Shown: positions 34,110 through 42,322 of the stretch, piece after piece
Position numbering within the stretch: the stretch's first letter is position 1
Layout: each line of letters begins with the position of its first letter
NCBI GenBank assembly: GCA_030706735.1
Contig: JAUZNZ010000001.1
Coordinates: 124,001-188,000 of the forward strand
Direction: 5' to 3'
DNA length: 64,000 bases
Source: Bacteroidota bacterium
GTDB taxonomy: Bacteria > Bacteroidota > Bacteroidia > Chitinophagales > Chitinophagaceae
Notes under the pieces: model-generated
Told to the model about the DNA's origin: nothing
What the model saw: the letters and a program-made list of their open reading frames with translations, nothing else
Databases searched by the model: none
Translations under genes and position numbers: made by a program

Positions 34110-34420
34110 GCTGGCTTTCGGACCTGTTCGGAGGAAAAAGCAAGATTCGCCAGGCTTTAAAGGAGGGAGGGATTATCATCGATCTGCGGCCGGCGCCTGA
34201 ATATGACCAGGGCCATATCCCGCGCTCCCTGAACATACCGGTGGATCGAATACGCGCGAATATCGGGCGCATCCGGGATATGAGGCGGCCGATTATTCTT
34301 TGTTGCGCCCATGGTTCACACTGCTGGGAGGCCATGTCCATTTTAAAGGAGGCGGGCATCGACAGGGTCTATTATGGCGGTGGTTGGGAGTCAGTATGGC
34401 GGGTAGTACGAGGCGCGTGA
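34106..34420 (+). CDS. Small rhodanese-domain protein
   Basis: A 104-residue single-domain rhodanese. IIIDLRPAPEYDQGHIPRSL is the conserved N-terminal CH2A-like region. IILCCAHGSHCWEAM holds the active-site loop, where the catalytic Cys is in CAHGSH, with two more cysteines close by. The end GGGWESVW is typical. Small rhodaneses move sulfane sulfur or serve as redox or sulfur carriers in the cytoplasm. Its ATGA overlap with the glycosyltransferase suggests coupled translation, but a link to glycan synthesis is not obvious. It ends 19 bases before a convergent gene. Confidence 0.88.
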   Translation: MSWLSDLFGGKSKIRQALKEGGIIIDLRPAPEYDQGHIPRSLNIPVDRIRANIGRIRDMRRPIILCCAHGSHCWEAMSILKEAGIDRVYYGGGWESVWRVVRGA

Positions 34421-34439
34421 TGCCTGATCCATCGATCGT

Positions 34440-35675
34440 TTATTTACTTATTATAATTTTATGAATGCTGCACTGGTACTTATTCCTTATTTGGAGCAAA
34501 TAGAATCCATTTGCCAGCTTGCCCAAATCCAATAAGATCTCAGTACTCCCTGCATTGTGTAACATAAACACGGTGCGCCCCGATCCGTCACTAACCATAA
34601 TCTCTGCATTACCGAAACTGGCCGGAATCCCGGCAATATGCAGTGTCCCGGTTCCCAAGGTCGGGAAAACAGTCAAATTTGCATCGGAATTAGCGGGAAG
34701 ATTAAGGCTATTCCCAAGGCCGGTTAAAAGCTGTCGGCTTACCGCATCTTCCCCCGTGGTGTCAAGGGTTATGCCAGACAAAGAATCGAAATGGTCGGGA
34801 GTTGTCGGTATAGTTAAGGCAATATTACAGTCAGATATATACGCGTAAAATGCAGCTGCATTGGTTGCGGGAGCCGCCTGAAATGACGGCTGCAGGTAGA
34901 CTGCGTGGCTTGCCTGAAAGGTAGTTTGCTGATCTGTAGCTGTAGTTACTGTTCCAGAACCTCCGCTGCCAGCGCTGCTTCCTGCATAAATAGATCCGGA
35001 AACCGTAAATCCTGATGGCACTGTCCCACTATTGTAAGTAATCGCGCCATCACAATACGAACAAACGTCCACCAGGAACACATATAAATTATATTGTGAT
35101 GTGCTGGTTTCCGATGGGTAAATCCATATTTGATCATATTCCTTATCAGGAGTAAAAGACGGAAATGTAATGTCATCATTATTGACTGCACCCCCTGTGT
35201 ATGATCCGATTAATTTTTTGTTAGCAGCGCCAACCGAAGGAACAGGATCCCAGGATTGGGCGTCTGCATCAAAGGGATGCTGGGTTAATCCATTTACCGC
35301 ATAAACATTTACTGTTCCGGAGACACTACTGAAGGTTGAAAAAACGATCCTCACATTGTAAGTGTGATTGGGAAGAAAGGTGGTGGGTGTAAACATCCCT
35401 TCTCCGACAACGCCACCATTAGAAGATGACCACATATATGCGCAATAAGCTGTCCCACCACCAGGAGAGGTGTAGGTTTTTATTTGTGGCGTGCCGTGAC
35501 TCCTCACCCAACCATCTCCGCATGCATCAGTCCAGGTAGTCCTCGCAGGCTTGCTTGCATCTACAACAGCAGTACATGCATCGGGAAAACTGCCGTTCGA
35601 AAGACAATTCTGTCCATATAGCCGGACTGAAGAGATCACAAGAAAAGCAACCAGACAAAGAATGATCGATTTCAT
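34440..35675 (-). CDS. Secreted protein with T9SS type A C-terminal sorting domain
   Basis: A 411-residue exported protein. Signal peptide at residues 1-21 (KSIILCLVAFLVISSVRLYGQ). The middle is Ser/Thr/Gly-rich with several Cys (CLSNGSFPDACTAVV, DACGDGW, VDVCSYCDGA), beta-rich and of unknown function; a sandwich or carbohydrate-binding fold is possible. Residues about 333-411 form a type IX sorting domain: NLTVFPTLGTGTLHIAG, then LLDLGKLANGFYLLQI and the KIIISK end. Such domains are read by the T9SS, for which porT is in this window, and are normally removed as the cargo is attached to the surface. Base composition is more AT-rich than in the flanking core genes. Confidence 0.85.
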   Translation of the reverse strand: MKSIILCLVAFLVISSVRLYGQNCLSNGSFPDACTAVVDASKPARTTWTDACGDGWVRSHGTPQIKTYTSPGGGTAYCAYMWSSSNGGVVGEGMFTPTTFLPNHTYNVRIVFSTFSSVSGTVNVYAVNGLTQHPFDADAQSWDPVPSVGAANKKLIGSYTGGAVNNDDITFPSFTPDKEYDQIWIYPSETSTSQYNLYVFLVDVCSYCDGAITYNSGTVPSGFTVSGSIYAGSSAGSGGSGTVTTATDQQTTFQASHAVYLQPSFQAAPATNAAAFYAYISDCNIALTIPTTPDHFDSLSGITLDTTGEDAVSRQLLTGLGNSLNLPANSDANLTVFPTLGTGTLHIAGIPASFGNAEIMVSDGSGRTVFMLHNAGSTEILLDLGKLANGFYLLQIRNKYQCSIHKIIISK

Positions 35676-35741
35676 AAAATAAGCTTGGTAAGTTTAAGAA
35701 TTGTGACTTCCCATCCGGGTTGTCACGTTGGTTTATGCTTA

Positions 35742-36464
35742 TTATTCTTTCGCCTTCTTCAATTCATCGATCTGATTTTGAATGCTTCCCAAAAGTTGGT
35801 GGGTCATTTGCAATTCCTTATTTGTCTGTTCCAGTTTTTCTATCTTCTTTTGGAGGTCAATGGTATACAGCGTGAGTTCCTCTATTTTTTGAAGCAATTT
35901 TACCTCTGTGTTCCCAAGGTCCAAACCATTCCTTTCCACGCTATCGGCCGAAGGCAGGCCCGGCAGACGATGATAACTTTTTATGTATTCTTCTACGCTT
36001 TTTAATGAAGGCAACTGGTAATTCCTTTTGAATACAAAATCCGGCCAGCTGGCAAAAAGTTTGACTGTTGCCTGGGTAAAAATGGCTGGCCCGTCCACGG
36101 CAAGTTTGTATGTATACGGATTTGTCGTTCCTATGGCCAGACTGCCGCTGCAATAGACCAGGTTACCATTTAAGTAAATTCCGGCAATATTGCCGCCGCC
36201 CGATTTCTGAAAATAAATATTTTGAGTTGTCACGTTATCGACAACAAACGAGGCGCTTGCAAACCCGTCTGTTCTCGTGAGGTTAACATCATTTCCCAGA
36301 TGAGAAACGCCGTTTACCGTAAGTAATTGATCCGGGCTGCTCGTTCCAATTCCGACCTGGCCTGCATTACTATTGTAAATATTCGCTCCTGAACTGCCCC
36401 AGTACTGTGCGGAAAGGGCATTAATCAATAACGAACCGGCGAACGTCAATAAAATCTGTTTCAT
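35742..36464 (-). CDS. Tail-fibre/collagen-like exported protein with C-terminal coiled coil
   Basis: A 240-residue secreted protein. Signal peptide KQILLTFAGSLLINALSAQ at residues 2-20. The middle carries the short repeats common in Bacteroidota tail-fibre-like proteins (GQVGIGTSSPDQLLTVNG near 34-51, LAIGTTNPYTYKLAVDG near 105-121). The C-terminus has DFVFKRNYQLPSLKSVEEYI and GLDLGNTEVKLLQKIEELT, then a heptad coiled coil. Similar proteins are often called phage tail fibre or cell-wall anchor, but no phage genes are nearby. Function is unknown; trimeric surface fibre is inference. The ATG at 36464 places the signal peptide at the N-terminus; the longer upstream open frame does not. Confidence 0.75.
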   Translation of the reverse strand: MKQILLTFAGSLLINALSAQYWGSSGANIYNSNAGQVGIGTSSPDQLLTVNGVSHLGNDVNLTRTDGFASASFVVDNVTTQNIYFQKSGGGNIAGIYLNGNLVYCSGSLAIGTTNPYTYKLAVDGPAIFTQATVKLFASWPDFVFKRNYQLPSLKSVEEYIKSYHRLPGLPSADSVERNGLDLGNTEVKLLQKIEELTLYTIDLQKKIEKLEQTNKELQMTHQLLGSIQNQIDELKKAKE

Positions 36465-36974
36465 AAAATTATTATTTATTAATGAATAAGGTTTTTTCCT
36501 CATTATGTCCGTTGTGAGCAAGCAGGCGAATCGAAACCACTTTCCGAAGAATGAAATATGGTAAGGCGGGGTGGCCATATACCAGGAAGGAGAATTGCTC
36601 ATAGGAAGATCATTTTAGGATAAGAAATAATGGTCAATGTAAGGGCAGGACGGAAAATTTTACAAAGGGGAAAATCCGGATGGTGAGATCGAAACTAGGG
36701 AATACTTTGAAAAAATAAAACAGCTTCGGGCGATGGTGAAAAAAAATGAAACGTGATCAAAACGTCCTTTTCTTCGTATGAACCAACAAGTGTGTCAAAA
36801 AGGGGAATGAGCGTGTTATTATTGGGGCTATTTGTCAGATGAACCGGGCACTGAAATCCTTGTCAAGAAAGCAAGATTCAGGAAAACTACTCGGCCTTTT
36901 TATGGTTTTCCACATGATTGCCGTTATAAAAAAATAGAATATGAAATCTCAAATTCAATCGGATATTTGCAACC
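36465..36974. other. 510-base gene-poor AT-rich stretch
   Basis: No convincing gene is present between the divergent tail-fibre-like gene and hddC. A 37-codon open stretch at 36643-36756 ends in a Lys/Asn-rich tail but has no ATG near its beginning and could be chance or a remnant. Short A-runs (for example 36738-36746) and GATATTTG at 36962-36969, close to a -7 box and five bases before hddC, are the only signals seen. Confidence 0.5.
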
Positions 36975-37703
36975 ATGATTAAGGAGGCGATCATATTGGC
37001 AGGTGGTCTTGGCATGCGGTTGCGTTCGGCGGTCCCCGACCTCCCCAAGTGCATGGCCCCGGTGAATGGAAGGCCTTTCATTGATTACCTGGTGGGGCAT
37101 TTCCAGGACGCCGGAATTGAACGGTTCATTTTTGCACTCGGATTCAAAAGCGGGGACTTCGAAGGATTCCTGGCAGCAAAATTCCAGCGAGGCCCGGCTA
37201 CGTATGCCCTTTCCGTCGAGCAGGAGCCAATGGGCACGGGTGGCGCGATCCGGATGGCCTGCCGGTGCGCCGCGGACGACACGGTCCTGGTCATGAATGG
37301 GGACACTTTCTTCCGGATCGCGCCGGATGAGCTGGCCGATTTTCATTCGTACCATGGCGCCGACTGCACGGTCTGTCTGAAGCCCATGCGGAATTTCGAC
37401 CGGTATGGCGTCGTGGAGCTCGGATCGGACGGAAGGGTGAACCAATTCCGGGAGAAGCAATTCTATGCGCAAGGGCTGATCAATGGGGGAGTATATGCGT
37501 TGGAGAGGAGGCGATTCCTGGAGCTGGATCTCCCGGAGAAATTCTCGTTTGAAAAGGACTACCTGGAAAGGCAGGGAACGGGAGTGACGGGAGGCGCCGG
37601 ACAGCGTTTGTTCGGGCTGGTACAAGACGCCTATTTCATCGATATCGGCATACCGGAAGATTACGAACGCGCACAAACCGAAATGAAGAGTTATGCTACA
37701 TAG
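36975..37703 (+). CDS. hddC: D-glycero-D-manno-heptose 1-phosphate guanylyltransferase-like nucleotidyltransferase
   Basis: A 242-residue nucleotidyltransferase that should activate heptose 1-phosphate with GTP (or a related hexose 1-phosphate). The N-terminus has the NTP-binding signature LAGGLGMRLR at residues 8-17 followed by LPKCMAPVNGRPF at 23-35. Then comes EPMGTGGAIRMA near 84-95, VMNGDTFF near 106-113 with the metal Asp, and INGGVYALER near 169-178. The assignment to HddC rests on the next gene being a heptose-kinase-like GHMP kinase, which overlaps by 11 bases. A related sugar such as mannose remains possible. Confidence 0.82.
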   Translation: MIKEAIILAGGLGMRLRSAVPDLPKCMAPVNGRPFIDYLVGHFQDAGIERFIFALGFKSGDFEGFLAAKFQRGPATYALSVEQEPMGTGGAIRMACRCAADDTVLVMNGDTFFRIAPDELADFHSYHGADCTVCLKPMRNFDRYGVVELGSDGRVNQFREKQFYAQGLINGGVYALERRRFLELDLPEKFSFEKDYLERQGTGVTGGAGQRLFGLVQDAYFIDIGIPEDYERAQTEMKSYAT

Positions 37704-38715
37704 AAGTAAAGCACCCCTGCGGATCGGCCTGGCGGGCGGAGGCACCGACGTGAGCCCGTATAGCGACCTCTATGGCGGGGCCATCCTGAATGCGACCGTG
37801 TCGCTGTTTGCGCATGCCAGCATCGAGCCCCTGGAGGAGGACACCCTGATCTTCCGGGGCCTCGACCGGCAGGAAGAGCAAATTCATGAATGCGGCGGTG
37901 AACTACCCATTGACGGCAAGCTTGACCTTTTGAAAGGAGTGTACAATCGCATCAAGAAAGAATTTGGCATACCGGGAAATGGTTTGCGGCTGTCGACGTT
38001 CGTGGATGCTCCCGCAGGTTCGGGATTGGGTACATCTTCCACGCTGGTGGTAGCCATTATCGGCGCTTTTTCAGAAATGTTGCGGCTTCCACTCGGCGAA
38101 TACGATGTGGCGCACCTTGCCTATGACATCGAAAGGAATGATCTGCAAATGGCTGGTGGAAGGCAGGACCAGTATGCGGCGACTTTCGGAGGGGTCAACT
38201 ACATGGAATTCTTCGAAAAAGACCGGGTGATCGTCAATCCGTTGCGGGTCAAGCAGCAATACCTTTTCGAACTGGAGAATAATCTACTGCTCTATTATAC
38301 GTCCACCAGCCGTGAATCGGCAAAGATCATCGAAAAGCAAAGCCGGAACGTGATCGAAAAGAAGGAAAGTTCGATCGAGGCCATGCACCAGCTAAAGATC
38401 CAGGCCTTACTGATGAAGGAAGCGCTCCTGAAAGGCAAGATCAACCAGATTGGTGAGATCCTGGACTTCGGATTCAGACAGAAGCAGCAGATGGCGGAAG
38501 GTATATCGAATCCCCTGATCGATGAAATCTATGAAAATGCGAAATTAGCCGGTGCTACGGGAGGAAAGATTTCCGGTGCGGGCGGGGGGGGATTCATGAC
38601 CTTTTATTGTCCGGGCGTTTCGAAATACAGAGTGATGGAAGTCCTTGGTCAATTCGGCGGGCATTGCCGGCCCTACCAGTTCACGGACCATGGATTGACA
38701 ACCTGGACAATTTGA
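37693..38715 (+). CDS. hddA: D-glycero-D-manno-heptose 7-phosphate kinase-like GHMP kinase
   Basis: A 340-residue GHMP-family kinase expected to phosphorylate the anomeric position of heptose 7-phosphate. KAPLRIGLAGGGTDVSPY at residues 6-23 matches the HddA N-terminus. The ATP-binding motif DAPAGSGLGTSSTLVVAI is near 105-122, MAGGRQDQYAATFGGVN near 154-170, and the third motif GGKISGAGGGGFMTFYC near 290-306. The last motif is encoded over a run of eight G at 38584-38591 with the frame intact. Start overlaps the hddC end by 11 bases. Isomerase gmhA and phosphatase gmhB are not in the window. Confidence 0.85.
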   Translation: MLHRSKAPLRIGLAGGGTDVSPYSDLYGGAILNATVSLFAHASIEPLEEDTLIFRGLDRQEEQIHECGGELPIDGKLDLLKGVYNRIKKEFGIPGNGLRLSTFVDAPAGSGLGTSSTLVVAIIGAFSEMLRLPLGEYDVAHLAYDIERNDLQMAGGRQDQYAATFGGVNYMEFFEKDRVIVNPLRVKQQYLFELENNLLLYYTSTSRESAKIIEKQSRNVIEKKESSIEAMHQLKIQALLMKEALLKGKINQIGEILDFGFRQKQQMAEGISNPLIDEIYENAKLAGATGGKISGAGGGGFMTFYCPGVSKYRVMEVLGQFGGHCRPYQFTDHGLTTWTI

Positions 38716-38716
38716 C

Positions 38717-38724
38717 TACCTTTG
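38717..38724 (+). promoter_or_regulatory. TACCTTTG -7 box with TTG -33 element before the DUF983 gene
   Basis: An exact TAnnTTTG match with TTG at 38695-38697, 19 bases upstream, which is the spacing expected for the Bacteroidota primary sigma factor. It ends only three bases before ATG 38728. Confidence 0.6.
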
Positions 38725-38727
38725 AGC

Positions 38728-39213
38728 ATGCCGAACGATGAGCGACCAAACTATTTGTGGAGCGTCTTCTCCATGAGGTGCCCGCGATGCCGCAGGGGCC
38801 CGATGTTTAACGATCCAAACCCCTGGAAACTGCGTCGGACCATGAAGATGCCGGAGAAATGCCCCGAGTGCGGGCAACCATTTGAACTGGAAGTCGGCTT
38901 TTGGTATGGCACGGGGTATATCAGCTATTTTCTTTCCTTCATCGTTTCGGTCCTCACGCTGATCGCCTGGTGGCTGCTGGTCGGCATTTCCCTCAAGGAC
39001 AACCACTTCTTTTGGTGGATGGGCTTCAACGCCGCGTTCCTGGTCTTTCTTCAGCCCTGGCTAATGCGCCTGAGCCGCGTCGTCTACCTGTATATCTTCG
39101 TTCACTACGACCCCAATTACAAGGATTCATCGGTAACCAGCTTCGATTACGAGACGGAAGAATATTATAAGAAGAGAAATGAACCCGGAGATACCGGCGC
39201 CTCCACAAAATAA
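38728..39213 (+). CDS. DUF983 membrane protein with two Cys-x-x-Cys motifs
   Basis: A 161-residue small membrane protein. A zinc-ribbon-like region has CPRC near residues 18-21 and CPEC near 46-49, then two to three hydrophobic segments (YFLSFIVSVLTLIAWWLLVG, FFWWMGFNAAFLVFLQ, VVYLYIFVH). DUF983 proteins are of unknown function; the four Cys suggest metal binding. The start is uncertain: the promoter box lies so close to ATG 38728 that transcription would begin at or just beyond it, so Met-16 (38773) is an alternative. It ends at a strong hairpin shared with the convergent receptor gene. Confidence 0.78.
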   Translation: MPNDERPNYLWSVFSMRCPRCRRGPMFNDPNPWKLRRTMKMPEKCPECGQPFELEVGFWYGTGYISYFLSFIVSVLTLIAWWLLVGISLKDNHFFWWMGFNAAFLVFLQPWLMRLSRVVYLYIFVHYDPNYKDSSVTSFDYETEEYYKKRNEPGDTGASTK

Positions 39214-39243
39214 AAAGAGGCGGCTATTCGCCAACCTCTTTTT
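39212..39243. terminator. Bidirectional intrinsic terminator
   Basis: AAAAAGAGG at 39212-39220 pairs with CCTCTTTTT at 39235-39243. An inner GGC/GCC stem (39222-39224 with 39230-39232) closes a five-base loop. A and T runs on the two sides make it work on both strands, ending the DUF983 gene. The receptor gene converges from the other side. Confidence 0.75.
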
Positions 39244-39305
39244 CACGAACTATGCTATTGGGTTAGTACACTTCCCCATATAACGATGAAAATGACACAT
39301 TATTA

Positions 39306-41822
39306 TCAATCCAGGGCAATTCCATCTTTCCCTTTCAGGCTGATATCCAATGGGAAATCCAGCTTGAGGCTGATATTCCTGCCCATATTATAGATCCCGT
39401 GAGCCGGATTGGCGTCCGTTGGCGAGTAAAGGAAATACTTAAGCCGGCTAAGATGGTCATAGTAGGCCACGTCCAATAGATTGTTGCCATTGATGTAAAT
39501 ATCGAAGATCCGCTCACCTTTCCTATTGGTGACGCTCCCTCCGATGCCCGCATTGAAAAGACTATAAGCGGCCGTAGGCGTTTCCGTATTGAATGCAAGC
39601 AGGGCGCGGTCCTGCGCGGCAAAATATTCCAACTGGGCCTTGACGAACGCATGTATGATGTGGGCGGGCTTGATATGGAACTCATAGCGGAGCTCCGAGA
39701 TCCCGTGGGTAGGCGGGATGAAGGGCAGGTATTTGGCACTGTCGCCGATCGGCTTGCCGGGGACGCCTTTATTCGTGCCATATACCACCGAAAGGCTATT
39801 TTCGAAATGCAATGCTTTGACCGGATGGATATCGATGCTGGCCTCCCCTCCATATAATTGGGCACGGGCGGCCTGAAATTGAAATACTTCGTTATTGCCG
39901 ATCATGGAATCCGCGCCACTGGCGGCAGAAATACGCTGGTTGAAAATATAGTTACTGATAAAATTATTAAACAAGTCAAAGTTGACCACCACGTATCGGG
40001 ACGACCAGACCAGACCGATGTCCTCCTGAAGACTGAACTCGGGCTTGAAACCGGGGTTACCAACCTGGTAGATGTTGGTTCCAGGATGCACGCCATTGGC
40101 CGAGATCTCGGCGATATTCGGCGCCCGGAAACCTCTGGACAAATTCGCTTTGAGGGCGACATGCTCGGAAAAATTGTAGGTCGCCCCGACACTTCCCGAC
40201 AGGCCGCCAAATGTCTTGCTGTAGGCTGGGAATTGCCGACCTGCTCCGGAGGCGGAAGTCCCCCGGGTTGCCACAGTGAAGCCCGTCGAGGGATCTGCCA
40301 AAGTATCCAGCTCAAAATCCTTGAAGACTCGGGTGTCGAAACGGATGCCGCCGGAGATGTCCAGCTTGTCGAAGGTTCGCTTCGCCAATAGAAAGGGGCC
40401 TATATCGAATTGATGGTACGATGGGATGATGAATTCAGTTCCCCGCGTCACGATATTTGTCTGATACATGCCGTTAAATCCGGCCGTAATATTCCAGCCG
40501 TTAAATTCGGGCAGGTAGTATTTTACGTCATAGGTATAGCTGTTTAGCTGCAAGTATAAGCCGGGCACGGTATTAAGTATCGGGTGGCTGAATTCGCGAC
40601 GGGAACTGGATTGGTAACCCAGGTTAACCTGCAGCCTCCCCAATTCTCCAAGGATGAAGCTGTTGCCTGAAAAGATACGGTAATGCTGGACGTGCTGGTG
40701 GAGCTTTTCGATCCGGTAGGCGCCAAGATCCGCATCCGATACTATTTCCCGAACGGTGTCCGCATTCCCGTCATAGATCTGTCTGGTGAACTTGCCGGTA
40801 AGGCTGTCCCGGCTGCCGTCGGGAATCTCCTGCAAATCGTCGAACAAGACGAAGTCGAGATGGGAATAGCCCCATTTACGATGCAAACCGAATGACGCAT
40901 TGCCATCCGTTTCCGAGAAGGCTGTTCCGAAAACACGCCCGTCGATCTTGTCCTGATAATTGGTGGCCTGTTTGTGTGAAACGCGAACCAGCCATTCGAA
41001 GCCGTTCTTCGTTGCACCCAGCATGCCTGACCCCCCCAGATACCGGTTATTGGTCTGATAATCAAGGGTAAGATTGCCGATCTCTTTTCCTTCCGGGACA
41101 GGTTGAGTGGGGATCAGGTTGACGACGCCCGCGAGCGCGTCGGATCCATAACTAAGACTGGCCGGCCCCTTGATGACCTCGACTCTTTCCACCCCATATT
41201 GATCGACTTCGACGCCATGCTCGTCGCCCCATTGCTGACCTTCCTGGCGAATACCATCATAGAGGGTGAGTATCCTGTTATAGCCCAGGCCGCGGATAAA
41301 GGGCTTGGACACATTCGGCCCCGTGGTCACGGCGCGAATCCCTGGTATCCTGGCAATTGCGTCGATAGCGTTCGTGCTCATGTTCGTCGCCAGGTACTCA
41401 TGCGTAATGGCTACAATGGGCACCGGACTTCTCTTGATCTGCGTAGCCTTGGACAAGCCTGTGACGACCACCGGGCTCTCTTCGACTACCTCCTCCGTCA
41501 GGGTAAAATCAAGGGTCACGGGCCCACTGATAATGGCTGTCAGCGTGAGTGTCCTAAATCCGACATAGTGCGCTTCAATCAGGTATTTACCGGACGGAAC
41601 CGGGTTGAAATGATAATAGCCGCCCGTATCGGAAACGACTCCCATTTTAAGATCGGGGATATATACCGAAGCGCCGGGAAGTGCAGTCCCATTCTTGGCG
41701 GTGACCCTGCCGGAAAGAGTCCCGGTTCCGGGCGAATGGCGGGCTGTATCCGCGGCTTGCCCCTTGATGGAAGACCCTATGAAAACGATAAGAAGTTCAA
41801 TAATGAATAGTGAGCGGCACAT
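39306..41822 (-). CDS. TonB-dependent receptor with carboxypeptidase-like regulatory domain
   Basis: An 838-residue outer-membrane transporter. Signal peptide in about residues 1-23. A CarboxypepD_reg-like domain follows at about 36-115 (GRVTAKNGTALPGASVYIPD), then the plug (VVVTGLSKATQIKRSPVPIV, PGIRAVTTGPNVSKPFIRGL, YGVERVEVIKGPASLSYGSD, GVVNLIP) and a long barrel ending near GIALD. A QWGDEHGVEVD segment in the plug is reminiscent of ZnuD-like metal or siderophore receptors, so metal uptake is a reasonable guess, but the ligand is unknown. The ATG at 41822 puts the signal peptide at the start. A small Cys-containing protein is encoded 67 bases upstream on the same strand. Confidence 0.9.
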   Translation of the reverse strand: MCRSLFIIELLIVFIGSSIKGQAADTARHSPGTGTLSGRVTAKNGTALPGASVYIPDLKMGVVSDTGGYYHFNPVPSGKYLIEAHYVGFRTLTLTAIISGPVTLDFTLTEEVVEESPVVVTGLSKATQIKRSPVPIVAITHEYLATNMSTNAIDAIARIPGIRAVTTGPNVSKPFIRGLGYNRILTLYDGIRQEGQQWGDEHGVEVDQYGVERVEVIKGPASLSYGSDALAGVVNLIPTQPVPEGKEIGNLTLDYQTNNRYLGGSGMLGATKNGFEWLVRVSHKQATNYQDKIDGRVFGTAFSETDGNASFGLHRKWGYSHLDFVLFDDLQEIPDGSRDSLTGKFTRQIYDGNADTVREIVSDADLGAYRIEKLHQHVQHYRIFSGNSFILGELGRLQVNLGYQSSSRREFSHPILNTVPGLYLQLNSYTYDVKYYLPEFNGWNITAGFNGMYQTNIVTRGTEFIIPSYHQFDIGPFLLAKRTFDKLDISGGIRFDTRVFKDFELDTLADPSTGFTVATRGTSASGAGRQFPAYSKTFGGLSGSVGATYNFSEHVALKANLSRGFRAPNIAEISANGVHPGTNIYQVGNPGFKPEFSLQEDIGLVWSSRYVVVNFDLFNNFISNYIFNQRISAASGADSMIGNNEVFQFQAARAQLYGGEASIDIHPVKALHFENSLSVVYGTNKGVPGKPIGDSAKYLPFIPPTHGISELRYEFHIKPAHIIHAFVKAQLEYFAAQDRALLAFNTETPTAAYSLFNAGIGGSVTNRKGERIFDIYINGNNLLDVAYYDHLSRLKYFLYSPTDANPAHGIYNMGRNISLKLDFPLDISLKGKDGIALD

Positions 41823-41889
41823 GAAAATAATCTTGCGTTGAAAAAGAATGGCCAGAGTGTCCGTCGCAATCCGGCGGCGGACCAGTGGG

Positions 41890-42228
41890 TCATACGGCAG
41901 GAGGACCGCGCAACTCAAAATAAAGGGGAGGAGTCTGCCTGCAGCCTTCGTTGGTCAGCATGCATGGCGCCTGTCCGTGAATGACCGGCGGTTCGGGCAG
42001 GCAAGGGAAAGCGATGCCGATGAACGAAGATTCTACGACCAGGCTTTCACAACGGCAATTGAACCCGGATTTGGAGAGCTGCTTAATCTTGCCGCCGAAA
42101 GACTTGACCGGAACATCCCGGTGATTGGCAAGCAGGTCATGCAGCGGACGCTTGGGCGTCATGCTAAATGCAAACAGCAGAAGCATGAGCCCAGCCAAAT
42201 AAGGTCGTATAGAATGAATTTTGTTCAA
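41890..42228 (-). CDS. Small exported Cys-containing protein, TTG start, upstream of the receptor
   Basis: About 112 residues. A hydrophobic segment near residues 9-22 (YLAGLMLLLFAFSM) looks like a signal anchor. It is followed by HDLLANHRD near 30-38 and FNCRCESLVVESSF near 52-65 with a Cys-x-Cys pair, then two more Cys. Proteins of this type sit next to TonB-dependent receptors in other Bacteroidota (recollection), which suggests a role in metal or cofactor uptake. The TTG at 42228 fits the promoter: a TATATTTG box with a TTG -33 element 19 bases upstream lies just before it. The longer open frame upstream starts with no convincing signal. Confidence 0.6.
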   Translation of the reverse strand: MNKIHSIRPYLAGLMLLLFAFSMTPKRPLHDLLANHRDVPVKSFGGKIKQLSKSGFNCRCESLVVESSFIGIAFPCLPEPPVIHGQAPCMLTNEGCRQTPPLYFELRGPPAV

Positions 42229-42246
42229 ATTTTTGCTACAGGGTTG

Positions 42247-42254
42247 CAAATATA
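42247..42254 (-). promoter_or_regulatory. TATATTTG -7 box with -33 TTG on the minus strand
   Basis: On the minus strand TATATTTG (plus-strand CAAATATA) has TTG (plus-strand CAA at 42274-42276) 19 bases upstream. It should drive the small Cys protein and the receptor. The expected transcript start leaves about a dozen bases before TTG 42228. Confidence 0.6.
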
Positions 42255-42322
42255 GGCTTGGAAGGCCAGCCCTCAAAATCAGCTCAAAATTAAGCTTCTA
42301 CCGGGTGTAAGACTGTTAAATC

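Noticed and set aside
35742-36464. Tail-fibre-like gene as evidence for a prophage
   Set aside because: No integrase, capsid, terminase or other phage gene is near; such proteins are common surface proteins in this phylum.
36643-36756. 37-codon open stretch (Lys/Asn-rich end) in the gap before hddC
   Set aside because: No start codon near its beginning and length within chance; might be a gene remnant but cannot be supported.
36924-37745. 273-codon minus-strand frame over hddC
   Set aside because: hddC has a full nucleotidyltransferase signature and overlaps hddA properly; the reverse frame has none.
41103-41810. 235-codon plus-strand frame within the TonB-dependent receptor
   Set aside because: Antisense to the plug region, whose motifs are clear.
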